Assembly: GCA_043820025.1 (NCBI GenBank)
Contig: JBDRED010000021.1
Location: forward strand, 17,397-81,396
From: JBDRED01 sp043820025 [NCBI: Elusimicrobiota bacterium]
GTDB taxonomy: Bacteria; RUG730; JBDRED01
Direction of reading: 5' to 3'
DNA: 64,000 nt
Under the pieces are notes generated by a model. It worked only from the letters and a program-made list of their open reading frames with translations. It was not told the DNA's origin and did not search any database. Both the position numbers and the translations under genes were made by a program. Positions 7,751 to 17,273 of the stretch are shown one piece after another (the first letter of the stretch is position 1; every line of letters begins with the position of its first letter).

Positions 7751-8512
7751 TTAAAATATATTTGCTTTTAATTTTTTCTCAATATAATATTCCATAGTTT
7801 TTTTTGTTAAACACATTGTGTCATTAAAACATTTTTTTGAGCATTCTGCCAAACACTTTTTTATGCTGTCAAATGATCCGCTTTCAACAATACTATTTAC
7901 GCAATCAACCGCTTCTCTTCCAATGCTCAGTTCATTCCTGTTTCCCATCCGGCTTAAACAAGAAAAGCATATTATCCCGCCCGCATGCGGCGAAACAAAT
8001 ATTTTTTCCGCGTCATTTGTCAGCTGTTTTTTACATTGGGTGCATTCGTCCAACTCAAATGAATATCCCAATAGATGCAAAAATTTAAACCAAAACCAAA
8101 TCACTATTTTCTCAGGATCACCGGAATCTGAAATACCTGTCAATGTATCCTTAATTAAATCAAAAAGTCCGCCATCCTCATTGCTCGCATCATGAATCAT
8201 ATTATTAATAATTTCAATTACCATTGACGCAGCCATGAATCTGTCAATATCTTTACGAATATTATATAAAGAATTTTCAAGCTTAGCGCCGGTCAAAATA
8301 TGATTATGCCCAAACGACGGCCTATAAAGCGTAACTTCGTGAATAGAAAACAGATCCAGATTAGAACCATACTTATGCGATGTTTTATTTATTCCTTTTA
8401 CAACACACCTTGTTCTGCCTAAACTTTTTGTAAAAAGGTGCACTATTCTATCGCGTTCTTTTACATTGTATGACTTAATAATTATTGCGTTTGTCGATAT
8501 ATATCTTGACAT
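7751..8512 (-). CDS. recO: DNA repair protein RecO
   Basis: 253 residues. The N-terminal OB-fold is recognisable: ISTNAIIIKSYNVKERDRIV and LFTKSLGRTRCVVKGI, the standard RecO opening. It is followed by the helical domain and a zinc site C-x2-C ... C-x2-C (CTQCKKQL and ICFSCLSRMG). RecO loads RecA onto SSB-coated single-stranded DNA with RecR and anneals strands. The start follows GGGGAAGGGGA. It is the last gene of a short minus-strand series with the two CNNM genes; a repeat-rich gap separates it from glyQ. Confidence 0.93.
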   Translation of the reverse strand: MSRYISTNAIIIKSYNVKERDRIVHLFTKSLGRTRCVVKGINKTSHKYGSNLDLFSIHEVTLYRPSFGHNHILTGAKLENSLYNIRKDIDRFMAASMVIEIINNMIHDASNEDGGLFDLIKDTLTGISDSGDPEKIVIWFWFKFLHLLGYSFELDECTQCKKQLTNDAEKIFVSPHAGGIICFSCLSRMGNRNELSIGREAVDCVNSIVESGSFDSIKKCLAECSKKCFNDTMCLTKKTMEYYIEKKLKANIF

Positions 8513-8576
8513 TCCCCTTCCCCCCGCATAAGCTGAACCAAGCCGGCCCCTTTCCCCGCAAGGGAGAGGGAATTTT

Positions 8577-9848
8577 TTATGATTTATAAATTATTACTTC
8601 CTTGATCACTCGTTTCTCTATCTTTTTTACTACAAATGTGACATTGTCTTTGCGCACGCACTCATTTATTCTAGGTATGCGGCCGACTAAAAACATAATG
8701 TAGGCGGAAAGCGTACGCACACCGGCAGGAGCGTCATCCTCGAGGCCAAGCTTAAGATTTTTATCCAACACATCAAGCTCTATCTCAGGATCAACTAAAA
8801 ATCTTCCATTTTCTATAGGTTTAATTGACTCCTCTTCGGAATCGTACTCATCCAATATATCTCCAACTATCTCCTCGATAACATCCTCTATTGTGACAAG
8901 CCCTAACACAGCGCCATATTCATCCACAACAATCGCCATATGATGATGGCCCGTCTTAAACTCGCGTAACAGTTCGTGTAATTTTTTTGTTGGCGGAATA
9001 AAATAGGCAGGCCGTATAAGATCCTCTAATATTAAAAGATCCTTGTTTTCCCAGGCAAGAAGCAGATCTTTAGAATAAAGCACGCCAATAATATTATCGA
9101 TATTATCACTATACACCGGCACGCGCGAATGTTTCAGTTTAATAACCTTTTTTACAATTGCCTCAAGTCCGTCTTTGTCATTCACACAATCCATCTTTGC
9201 CCGCGCAAGCATTACATCCTCAGCCGTAAGCTCGCCAAAACTAATTAGGCCTTCTAATGCGCTCTTTTCATACTCTTTAATCGTGCCGTCAGACTCGCCT
9301 ATCTCAAGCATTTCCTGCATATCATGATCCGTAACCTTTGCTTCTTCCGCGTCAATATCAACTCCAAGTATCATAGACGTCCAAAATGTGAATCTGCTTA
9401 GTATTTTATTAAACGGCCATACAATTTTTTCAAATATTTTTAGCGGCCGGGCTACCAGCGAAATATACTGCCACGCATGCATGCGCGCAATAATTTTTGG
9501 AAGCACCTCCCCAAAAACCAGAACCAGTATTGTCAGCAAAACGCCGCAGATGATTGTAGAATATGATTCCGGCAAATGATATATCTTTGCCACATCATAC
9601 GAGGCGTTAGTAGTTAAAACAGACATAAACATTGCCATCAAATTGTTTCCTATTAAGAGAGCATTTAACATACGCCAAGGAAATTTATGCCAGAGACTTA
9701 TAATAAAATTACCGGAATCTGTAAGGTCGCCGGGCTTATGCGCTGTATCATACTGCAAAGACGCAATAGCAGTTTCTCCTCCTGAAAATACGGCGCTAAA
9801 TCCAAGCGCTATTATTATTAATAATAATTTTGTTACTAATACAAACAT
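8577..9848 (-). CDS. CNNM/HlyC-CorC family membrane protein with CBS pair (first of two)
   Basis: 423 residues in the standard order: CNNM (DUF21) transmembrane domain about residues 1-190 (FSAVFSGGETAIASLQ, VFGEVLPKIIAR), two CBS domains about 205-335 (VMLARAKMDCV, HMAIVVDEYGAVLGLVTIEDVIEEIVGDI), and a C-terminal CorC_HlyC domain (ENGRFLVDPEIELDVL). Family members act in Mg2+/Co2+ efflux or sensing; substrate is not shown here. The ATG at 9848 has an AGGGGC site. It lies 42 bases downstream of a paralogue, so the two may form a heteromer. Confidence 0.92.
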   Translation of the reverse strand: MFVLVTKLLLIIIALGFSAVFSGGETAIASLQYDTAHKPGDLTDSGNFIISLWHKFPWRMLNALLIGNNLMAMFMSVLTTNASYDVAKIYHLPESYSTIICGVLLTILVLVFGEVLPKIIARMHAWQYISLVARPLKIFEKIVWPFNKILSRFTFWTSMILGVDIDAEEAKVTDHDMQEMLEIGESDGTIKEYEKSALEGLISFGELTAEDVMLARAKMDCVNDKDGLEAIVKKVIKLKHSRVPVYSDNIDNIIGVLYSKDLLLAWENKDLLILEDLIRPAYFIPPTKKLHELLREFKTGHHHMAIVVDEYGAVLGLVTIEDVIEEIVGDILDEYDSEEESIKPIENGRFLVDPEIELDVLDKNLKLGLEDDAPAGVRTLSAYIMFLVGRIPRINECVRKDNVTFVVKKIEKRVIKEVIIYKS

Positions 9849-9890
9849 TAATGCCCCTGACTATTTATAAATAAAAAAATCAAATATTTT

Positions 9891-10970
9891 TTACTTCAAA
9901 TCATATTCATCTAATATCTCGCCTGTAATCTCCTCTAATATATCCTCCATGGTTACCAGCCCTATTGTTTTCCCGCCATCTTTTACTATGAGCATATGCA
10001 CACGTTTCTTTTTCATAATATCAAACACACTGCTTAGGCTGTCCTGCGGCGAAACAGTTATAGGCTGCCGTAAAAATTTATTTGTATCAAAATCCTTATC
10101 ATACGGCCATACCGACAATATATCCTTTGCGTACAATATTCCTATAATATTATCCAAACTGCCTTTGTATACTGGCGCTCTCGATCTTCCCAGCGCAATC
10201 ATTCTCTCCTGTATCCCGGGGGATTTTTCAATATCAATAGACTCAATTGATTCTTTTGGAGTCATTATCTGTCCTATTTTCTTATCCTTCATTTCGAGAA
10301 AAGCATGTATCATCTGCTCAAGATCTCCTCGTATTATGCCCTGTTTTCTAGCTCGTATAATAAATTGATGAAGGTCACTGCGCGTAAACTTACTTATCTC
10401 CTCATGCCTTTCTCCCTTAAACCTTCGTTCAATCATTGACACTAGATTAATTATTGGACTAATAATTGTAAGAAAGGATAAAAGAGGCCGGTATATTAAA
10501 TGAATTAACCGTTTTGCGCGCGTCTTGCCGATATTTTTTGGCAGTACTTCGCCAAAAACCAGCAAAAGAATTGACGCTGATACGAATGAGGCTGCGCTTG
10601 CGCTTGTTATTGTTAATCCGAATCGCAAAGCGTATCTAATAAAGAAATATGTATAGCCAATACCAAATCCAATATTTACAACATTATTCCCAATAAGTAT
10701 GCCTGTGATAAACCAAGAAGGATTTTCTACCCACTGCGCCAGCTTTTTATACTTTGCTGTTTTCATTAGCTTTCGTATTTCGAATTTTGACAGGCTTAAA
10801 AGCACCATCTCACTGCACGAAAAAAACGCTGATAATAATAAGAAAAAAACAATTAACGAAAAAATATTATCCTCCCCGAAAAATTTCCGTATCTCAGCGG
10901 GGACAGTCCCAGCGCCTGACTTTTTCGATCTAATTAATCCCGGTACTGCGAAGTATCTTTTTTTCTTCAC
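9891..10970 (-). CDS. CNNM/HlyC-CorC family membrane protein with CBS pair (second), start uncertain
   Basis: It has the CNNM domain (FFSCSEMVLLSLSKFEIRKL, VFGEVLPKNIGKTRAKR) and CBS pair (QIMTPKESIESIDI, KTIGLVTMEDILEEITGEIL). It ends straight after the CBS pair and lacks the CorC_HlyC tail of its neighbour. The open frame begins at a GTG at 10970, inside the end of ybeY, and its first 30 codons run through the dispersed repeat at 10900-10931. A GGGGAGG at 10871-10877 suggests real translation may begin near 10865, where only an ATT is in frame. Treat the N-terminus as unresolved. Confidence 0.8.
   Translation of the reverse strand: MKKKRYFAVPGLIRSKKSGAGTVPAEIRKFFGEDNIFSLIVFFLLLSAFFSCSEMVLLSLSKFEIRKLMKTAKYKKLAQWVENPSWFITGILIGNNVVNIGFGIGYTYFFIRYALRFGLTITSASAASFVSASILLLVFGEVLPKNIGKTRAKRLIHLIYRPLLSFLTIISPIINLVSMIERRFKGERHEEISKFTRSDLHQFIIRARKQGIIRGDLEQMIHAFLEMKDKKIGQIMTPKESIESIDIEKSPGIQERMIALGRSRAPVYKGSLDNIIGILYAKDILSVWPYDKDFDTNKFLRQPITVSPQDSLSSVFDIMKKKRVHMLIVKDGGKTIGLVTMEDILEEITGEILDEYDLK
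10900..10931. repeat. GGGACAGTCCC ... TTTTTCGATCT dispersed repeat, copy 2
   Basis: GGGACAGTCCC at 10900-10910 and CTTTTTCGATCT ending 10931 match the two ends of the element at 7695-7743, with a shorter middle. It covers the ybeY stop codon and the 5' end of the next ORF, supplying the residues RSKKSGAGTVP of its apparent N-terminus. Confidence 0.5.
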
Positions 10971-11385
10971 GCCTCATTACACGCTTATTTTCAACAGTAT
11001 CATCTTTATACCCAATAAGATGAAGCAGGCCATGCGCCAACAAAAGTGCGAGTTCTTTTCTTATACCGGTTTTAAACTCCCTGCTCTGTTTTTTTGCAAC
11101 TTCTGCGCATATAAATATCTCGCCGAATATACACGGCGCTGTCAAATCATATCCCGCATTATCCGTATTTATTGGCACAGAAATAACATCTGTCGGCTGA
11201 CTCTTAGAAAACAAGATTCTATTAAGCTGAATAATTCTGCTAATAGAAACAAATGAAATGTATAATTCGCGATTTGTAATTTGTTTATTCTCAATCCGCG
11301 AATAAACAAATTTTTCTACCAGGCGTGTATAGTAAACTTTATTGATCGCTGTCTGCCTCTGGCGATTATAAATTTTTATCTTCAT
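10930..11385 (-). CDS. ybeY: Endoribonuclease YbeY (16S rRNA maturation)
   Basis: 151 residues. It carries the zinc-binding signature near the C-terminus, HGLLHLIGYKDD (H-x3-H-x5-D form), and the upstream region SQPTDVISVPINTD plus IFGEIFICAEVAKKQ typical of YbeY (UPF0054). It processes 16S rRNA 3' ends and takes part in ribosome quality control. The ATG at 11385 (MKIKIYN) is chosen over 11430; it overlaps the stop of the upstream 7TM-HD gene by 20 bases, the usual genomic pairing of these two genes. The last codons are made of repeat DNA. Confidence 0.9.
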   Translation of the reverse strand: MKIKIYNRQRQTAINKVYYTRLVEKFVYSRIENKQITNRELYISFVSISRIIQLNRILFSKSQPTDVISVPINTDNAGYDLTAPCIFGEIFICAEVAKKQSREFKTGIRKELALLLAHGLLHLIGYKDDTVENKRVMRREEKKILRSTGIN

Positions 11386-12853
11386 TTTTAATCGGCTCCG
11401 GATATTCCACTCTGTTATGATATATTCCAACTAATGTTTTTACAAAACTATCCGCAATGATATGCAGATCCTTTAGAGTTATATCGCATTCGTCGAGCTG
11501 TCCGTCTACAAACTTATTATTAACAATCTTTCCGACTATATCTTGTATTTTTGCATGGCTGAATTCATCGCCGCTTCGCACAGCCGCCTCAGCGCTGTCA
11601 GCCAGCATAATAATCCCCGCTTCTTTTGTGTTTGGTTTTGGCCCGGGATATCTGTACTTCTCTTCATTTACTTCTTCCTTACTCTCTTTCATTGCCTTAT
11701 GATAAAAATATTGTATCAGGCTTGTGCCATGATGCTGTTCGATAATATCTATAATAGCTTTATCAAGTTTATATTTTTTAGCTAAGCTTACTCCATCTTT
11801 AACATGCGCGGATAATATTAAACTGCTCAAATTCGGAGAAAGCTCATCATGCCTGCTAATAAGCTCAAGCGGCTGGTTCTCAATAAAATATTCAGACTTT
11901 TCAATCTTTCCTATATCATGATAATAAGCGCCTACGCGCACAAGCATTGGATTAGCGCCTATCAATCTCGCGGCCTGCTCGCCCATTGTGCCAACAAGCT
12001 GGCTGTGATGATATGTGCCCGGAGCCTCGAGCATCATCCTCTTTAAAAGAGGCTGCGTAAAATCCGCAAGCTCTAAAAGCCTTATATTTGTAGTTATACT
12101 AAATAAACTCTCTAAAAATGGCAATACGCCTACAGCAATCATAGACGAAATGATCCCATTGAAGACTCCGCCGATAATATCATTAAATACCTTCTGCGGT
12201 AAAAATATCTTGCTCATAAATGCCAAAAATAAAATTGAAATCAAATTCATAAAACTTACATATAATCCGGCTTTAGCAATATCACGCCTATGATAAACCT
12301 GAATCGTCCCGACTATAGCGGCAAGCGACGCAAAAAAGACAGTAAAGAAGAGAGCGAAGTTTTTACTATACAGGAAAGTTAAAATAAAAATATTAATCAT
12401 TGCAACTATAAAAGCCGGTAACGGGCCCAGCAGGATTGTTATAAGCATTGTGCCTGCAGGCAGCGGCGTTATCAGTGGCGGCAGATTATGGTTTTTAACT
12501 ACGAGAATCAACAATGTTGAAACTAAAAGTATAAGGCCTATTAATGTGATTGAATCATCACAATGAAGAAGCTTAGGAACATATTTTTTTAAAAAATAAA
12601 TAGCAAAAAACGTGCATAACGTAAGCAGTAATGAAACAGCAATAATAAGCTCATAATTTGACATAAGCTCTAGAATGAGCACTCCAAAGAAAAGCAAATA
12701 AATAACTGTCGCAACAAACCATATTGGAATATGTATCTCGCGATGAAATATGCTCACATCCTTACGCACAGCTTTTTTCCGCGCTCTGCCGAGCTTATGC
12801 AGAAATAATATAAGCATTTTTCTTATAAAATATTTCACATTGCTATTTATCAT
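11366..12853 (-). CDS. 7TM-HD family metal-dependent phosphohydrolase (PgpH-like)
   Basis: 495 residues. The N-terminal half is a helix-rich membrane domain of six or seven segments ending near residue 250. The C-terminal half is an HD domain (GTYHHSQLVGTMGEQAA, VGAYYHDIGKIEK, and IIMLADSAEAAVRS), with H and HD metal ligands in place. The large extracellular 7TMR-HDED domain of Listeria PgpH is absent. PgpH-type proteins break down c-di-AMP; that activity is inferred by family. The ATG at 12853 follows AAGGTG. It overlaps ybeY, a pairing common in bacteria. Confidence 0.9.
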   Translation of the reverse strand: MINSNVKYFIRKMLILFLHKLGRARKKAVRKDVSIFHREIHIPIWFVATVIYLLFFGVLILELMSNYELIIAVSLLLTLCTFFAIYFLKKYVPKLLHCDDSITLIGLILLVSTLLILVVKNHNLPPLITPLPAGTMLITILLGPLPAFIVAMINIFILTFLYSKNFALFFTVFFASLAAIVGTIQVYHRRDIAKAGLYVSFMNLISILFLAFMSKIFLPQKVFNDIIGGVFNGIISSMIAVGVLPFLESLFSITTNIRLLELADFTQPLLKRMMLEAPGTYHHSQLVGTMGEQAARLIGANPMLVRVGAYYHDIGKIEKSEYFIENQPLELISRHDELSPNLSSLILSAHVKDGVSLAKKYKLDKAIIDIIEQHHGTSLIQYFYHKAMKESKEEVNEEKYRYPGPKPNTKEAGIIMLADSAEAAVRSGDEFSHAKIQDIVGKIVNNKFVDGQLDECDITLKDLHIIADSFVKTLVGIYHNRVEYPEPIKNEDKNL

Positions 12854-12974
12854 AAACACACCTTATTATGCTCACCGCGCCGCTTAAGACTCCCGCGCTA
12901 TTGCTTAACATGCCTGTTTTGAACGCGGCACTATTTTTTTATATCTATATGTTGTAAAAACAGCCGGATAGCCG

Positions 12975-14763
12975 CTAAATGTTACTATCTTTTGCATTGA
13001 CTGTCCTCAACTTTATCCCTAATTCAATAAGCTGTTTCTCATCAACACCTGAAGGCGCATTGGTTAATAAGCACGCTGCTTTTTGCGTTTTGGGAAACGC
13101 TATAACATCTCGAATAGATTCCTTCTTTGCAAATATCATAATTAATCTATCGAGCCCTAAAGCAAGCCCTCCGTGAGGAGGCGCCCCATACTCTAAAGCG
13201 TCTAACAAAAACCCGAACTTTGTTTTTGCTTCTTCATCAGAAATATTTATCAGTTCAAACACCTTCTTCTGAATATCCTTTTGATGAATACGAATACTGC
13301 CGCCGCCAATTTCAACGCCATTTACAACAACGTCATAAGCCCTGGACATTATCTTTGACGGATCTTGATTTAATTCATTAATATCTTTAATATCAGGAGC
13401 GGTAAACGGATGATGAATAGCTTCAAAACGTTTTTCATCCTTATTGTATTCGAAAAGCGGGAAGCTATAGACCCAAACAAAGCTATAAACATTCTTTGGA
13501 ATCATCTCCAGCCTGCGCGCTAAAATAATTCTGAGCTGGCCTAAAACCTTTTGAGCTATCTTTGTTTCGTCGCTCACAATGAGCATTAAATCGCCCTTTT
13601 CTAATTCAAGCGCTTTTATAATATTTTCAGTAGTAACTTCATCCATAAATTTAGAAACAGGAGATTCCAACCCTTTATCAGTATACTTTCCCCATACCAG
13701 CCCTTTTGCGCCCAGTTCCTTTGCTTTATCTGTAAGCTCATCCAGATCCTTTCTGGAAAATGAACCTGCCTTAGGCGCGCGCAATCCAATAACCTTTCCT
13801 CCTGATTCTATTACAGACTTAAACACCTTAAATTCAGTATTTGCAAATACTGAAGATACATCATTTAAAAGCATTTCATAACGCGTGTCAGGCGCATCGC
13901 TTCCATACAAACTCATAGCCTTTTCATAAGTCATTCTGGGAAAGGGTGTAGTAATATTTAAACCAAAAACAGCCAATGCTTCCTTTAACATTCCTTCAAT
14001 AAGCTCATATATATCCTCTTCATGAATGAATGACATCTCAAGATCTATCTGTGTGAATTCGGGCTGTCTATCCGCGCGCAGGTCTTCGTCTCTAAAACAT
14101 TTTGCTATTTGATAATATCTATCAAAACCCGCAACCATTAAAAGCTGTTTAAATAATTGCGGTGATTGGGGCAAAGCGAAAAAACTGCCGTTAGATACCC
14201 TGCTTGGCACCAAGTAATCACGCGCTCCCTCAGGGGTTGATTTTGTTAGTATTGGCGTTTCTATCTCAACAAAACTGCGCTCGCTAAAAAAACTGCGCAC
14301 CTTTTGAAGAAACTGACTGCGATATCTAAAGACTTTTTGCATTTCCGGATTTCTCAAATCAAGATACCTGTATTTCAATCTGACATCCTCTGCTACTCCC
14401 ATTGATTCTTCTATATCAAATATACATGGCTTAGCCTGGTTTAAAACCTCTATATTAGTTAAAATTACCTCTATTTTACCTGTAGGCAAATCCTTATTTA
14501 CAGTTCCCTCGGGCCGCATAGCAACCTTTCCTGTTATATTTAAAACAGTCTCAGGCTTTACATTATGTTTTACTATCTCATCAAGGGTTGAACTTGCGAT
14601 TTCTTCAGGCCTGTATACAACCTGGACCAATCCTGAATAGTCTCTAAGGTCAAAAAAAAACAACACCGCCATGGTCCCTTCTGCTGTTAACCCAGCCCGC
14701 GATCTTGATATCTTTACCGCATAATTTTTCTGTTATTTCTCCGCACACATTTGTTCTATACAT
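12975..14763 (-). CDS. aspS: Aspartate--tRNA ligase, interrupted by a one-base frameshift
   Basis: The true start is the ATG at 14763 with an AAAGGA site: [20 protein letters not shown] leads to the OB-fold anticodon domain ([11 protein letters not shown]). The frame breaks at a run of nine A (plus strand 14652-14660). Eight would join it to [17 protein letters not shown] and the remaining class II core ([31 protein letters not shown]). Downstream of the break, 560 codons are intact, with the bacterial insertion domain ([19 protein letters not shown]). The bacterial AspRS may be discriminating or non-discriminating. A bacterium needs this gene, so a miscounted homopolymer is likely, but a real indel or slippage is possible. 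Confidence 0.88.
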
Positions 14764-14918
14764 TGTTTTTCCTTTCAATTTTTTTAATTGCCGCATACAT
14801 TAATATATGCATAAATAATAGCCTAATTTATATGCAAAGTCAATATAGACAAGCAGTTATTAGCGTTAAGTTGCGGAATTGTTATTTAACACTTAAAACT
14901 TAGCGCTTAACACTATTC

Positions 14919-15443
14919 TTATTCCTGAACGCCTTTAATAGATGTTCTTAAATAATCAAAGCCGGAAAGAATTGTTACCAGGCCTGTTAAATAATATAAA
15001 TAAATCAGATATTGTTCAATTGGAATGTATCCTTTTACTAGAATACATAGTACTGTAAGCATCTGCATAAATGTGGTAGATTTCCCAAGCGCGCTTGGAC
15101 TTACCTTAGTTATGTTAAACACCAAATATAAAAAAAGCCACCCGTGAACTATCAAAATATCACGCATTAAAATTACTATAGTCAGCCACCACGGAATAAC
15201 GCCTTTTATCGCGTAAATCATAAAAGCGCTTATCAAAAGAAGTTTATCTCCGGCAGGGTCAAGAAATGTGCCAAGCCTTGTCTTGCTTTTTGAAAGGCGC
15301 GCTACTAATCCGTCAAGAGCGTCGCTTATCATGCACAAACTAAATATTCCAAGCGGGATATGTTTAACATTATAGACAACGGTTATAATAAAGGCCGGGA
15401 CAAAGAGTATTCTTGCAAATGATATTTTATTCGGCAAGTTCAT
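14919..15443 (-). CDS. pgsA: CDP-diacylglycerol--glycerol-3-phosphate 3-phosphatidyltransferase-like enzyme
   Basis: 174 residues with the complete CDP-alcohol phosphotransferase motif D-x2-D-G-x2-A-R-x8-G-x3-D-x3-D (DALDGLVARLSKSKTRLG then TFLDPAGDK) and about five membrane helices. It starts MNLPNKISFARI like PgsA. It makes phosphatidylglycerophosphate for membrane lipids; other CDP-alcohol transferases share the motif, so the exact substrate is likely rather than certain. The ATG at 15443 has AGAGGT and overlaps the stop of the TonB receptor gene by four bases (ATGA). Confidence 0.85.
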   Translation of the reverse strand: MNLPNKISFARILFVPAFIITVVYNVKHIPLGIFSLCMISDALDGLVARLSKSKTRLGTFLDPAGDKLLLISAFMIYAIKGVIPWWLTIVILMRDILIVHGWLFLYLVFNITKVSPSALGKSTTFMQMLTVLCILVKGYIPIEQYLIYLYYLTGLVTILSGFDYLRTSIKGVQE

Positions 15444-17215
15444 AATTTTACCTCTAAACCGCAAAACCACCATGCTCCGGGCATTGGAACTCCAAGTATT
15501 TCTTCATAATATTCGCTAAATATATTTTTTCCCTTAACAAAAGCAGTTAAATCGCCAAAGTTTCTTGAAAACCTTACGTCAACATACCCGTATTCTTTGT
15601 AATTTACCCTATCGTTATATGTGATTGTGAACGCGCTAAGAACATTATAAATCTTGGGCAGAGTAATATCAAATACTAAATTATTTCTAACATAATTAAG
15701 TCTGTACTTTGAGACATAGTCATTTGCGACTGCGGCATATAAATCAATATAAATATAATTTAACTTAGTTTCACAGCTAAGCGCCTTTATGGTAGTATTA
15801 AATTCGAAACCTCTAACCCGGGCTAAATGGATATTACCCGCTATCCACTTATTATTTTTTAAGTAATAATCAATTACATCAGTTTCATCTCTGGCAAATA
15901 TATTAGCCTCCCATATCAGTCCCAAATTATGAACAACGCCTGCCTCATATGTCCATGCTGTTTCGGGTTTTAAATCTAATGTGCCGACATTCGCAGGGCT
16001 TAAATAATACCTGTCTGTAAAGCTCGGATAACTATGGCCTCTTGAAACAGACGCGCGCCATTTAAGCTCATCAGTCAGATCTCCGCCAAATCCCATATGC
16101 GGCAAAAGAATATTACCGTGCTGATCATTATACTCGTCACGTAGTCCGCACATAACCATTAGACTATTAAACTCTCCTTCATAACCGGCATAGCCTGCTG
16201 TGATGGTTTCTTGATATTCCCCGTTTATAGAGCTATCAAGATCATTCTGCGAAGCGCTGACATTCATACGCAGCGCGCCATTGTCAAGATCTCCGGATAG
16301 GCCTATATCGCAGCCATAAGCGATTGATTCGGTTTCATTTATATATAATGCCGGATTATCGACAGTTAAAGTAAATTCATCATTATGTTCCTTAAAGAAT
16401 ATTTTAGGTATTAGCGTTGTTTTATTGTTTATGTAATGTTCTGACTGAATTGTTATAAAACTCTGCTGAAGTTTTTCATGAGAAGGATACGCGCCATAAA
16501 AACCGTTTGCGCCAAAATCTTTTTGATTATATCCCGCAATAAGGCTGAGTTTTGCGTTATTCAAAGAATGCCTGCTTATAAGCGAAACCCCATTCTCGTC
16601 AGACTGTGTTTCCCGTCTATACCCGGATGATTTTATCTTATTAAATGAAATAATATTATCAGTTCCGTTATAAGTAAGCGGTATTGATGCGTTTACTTCA
16701 TACAGATCATGACTGCCGAACATAATTCCTGCATTGATTTTTTTTTGACTCTCTTTTGTAATAATATTAATAACTCCGGCATACGCTCCGCTCCCATACA
16801 GCGATGATGACGGCCCATAAACAACCTCAATTCTTTCAATATCATTTATCTGAACAGGGATATCCAAATTATGATGGCCTGTCTGTTTTTCATTTATGCT
16901 TATTCCATCAACCATAATAAGCACATGTTCAAAATAACTGCCTCTAACGCTTATATCCGAACTAATGTTTAGAGCGCCGCGCCTGTTAAAAGTTATAGAT
17001 GGAATTAAACTAAAAGCTTCATCAATTGTTGTGACTAAGTTTTTCTTTAATTCTTCGCCGGATATTACAAATGTCTTCCGGGTGGCTGCGACCGGAGCTG
17101 AATGGAACAGACTGCTTCGCACAGTCATTGTCGCAGAATACACCGAAAAATCTGCAGAATAAACAAAGCGGGATAGAATAATTACTAAAAACATTCCTAT
17201 CCCAAATTTTCTCAT
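15440..17215 (-). CDS. TonB-dependent outer-membrane receptor
   Basis: 591 residues with signal peptide (MRKFGIGMFLVIILSRFVYS), an N-terminal plug domain about residues 50-160 (KTFVISGEELKKNL, SDISVRGSYFEHVLIMVDGI, IERIEVVYGPSSSLYGSGAY, GVINIITK) and a beta-barrel of about 22 predicted strands ending WWFCGLEVKL. The plug resembles BtuB/siderophore receptors, which import vitamin B12 or iron chelates using TonB energy. Ligand is unknown and no cobalamin riboswitch is visible in the short upstream gap. The ATG at 17215 follows GGAGGT. It shows the cell has an outer membrane. pgsA follows with a four-base overlap. Confidence 0.88.
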   Translation of the reverse strand: MRKFGIGMFLVIILSRFVYSADFSVYSATMTVRSSLFHSAPVAATRKTFVISGEELKKNLVTTIDEAFSLIPSITFNRRGALNISSDISVRGSYFEHVLIMVDGISINEKQTGHHNLDIPVQINDIERIEVVYGPSSSLYGSGAYAGVINIITKESQKKINAGIMFGSHDLYEVNASIPLTYNGTDNIISFNKIKSSGYRRETQSDENGVSLISRHSLNNAKLSLIAGYNQKDFGANGFYGAYPSHEKLQQSFITIQSEHYINNKTTLIPKIFFKEHNDEFTLTVDNPALYINETESIAYGCDIGLSGDLDNGALRMNVSASQNDLDSSINGEYQETITAGYAGYEGEFNSLMVMCGLRDEYNDQHGNILLPHMGFGGDLTDELKWRASVSRGHSYPSFTDRYYLSPANVGTLDLKPETAWTYEAGVVHNLGLIWEANIFARDETDVIDYYLKNNKWIAGNIHLARVRGFEFNTTIKALSCETKLNYIYIDLYAAVANDYVSKYRLNYVRNNLVFDITLPKIYNVLSAFTITYNDRVNYKEYGYVDVRFSRNFGDLTAFVKGKNIFSEYYEEILGVPMPGAWWFCGLEVKL

Positions 17216-17273
17216 AATTACCTCCAAACACATTTCTCTGTCATTCCTAATAACTTTTTATTAAGCCTATAAA

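Noticed and set aside
15440-17215. Cobalamin riboswitch before the TonB receptor
   Set aside because: The upstream gap is only 58 bases and shows no B12-box; no riboswitch was found.
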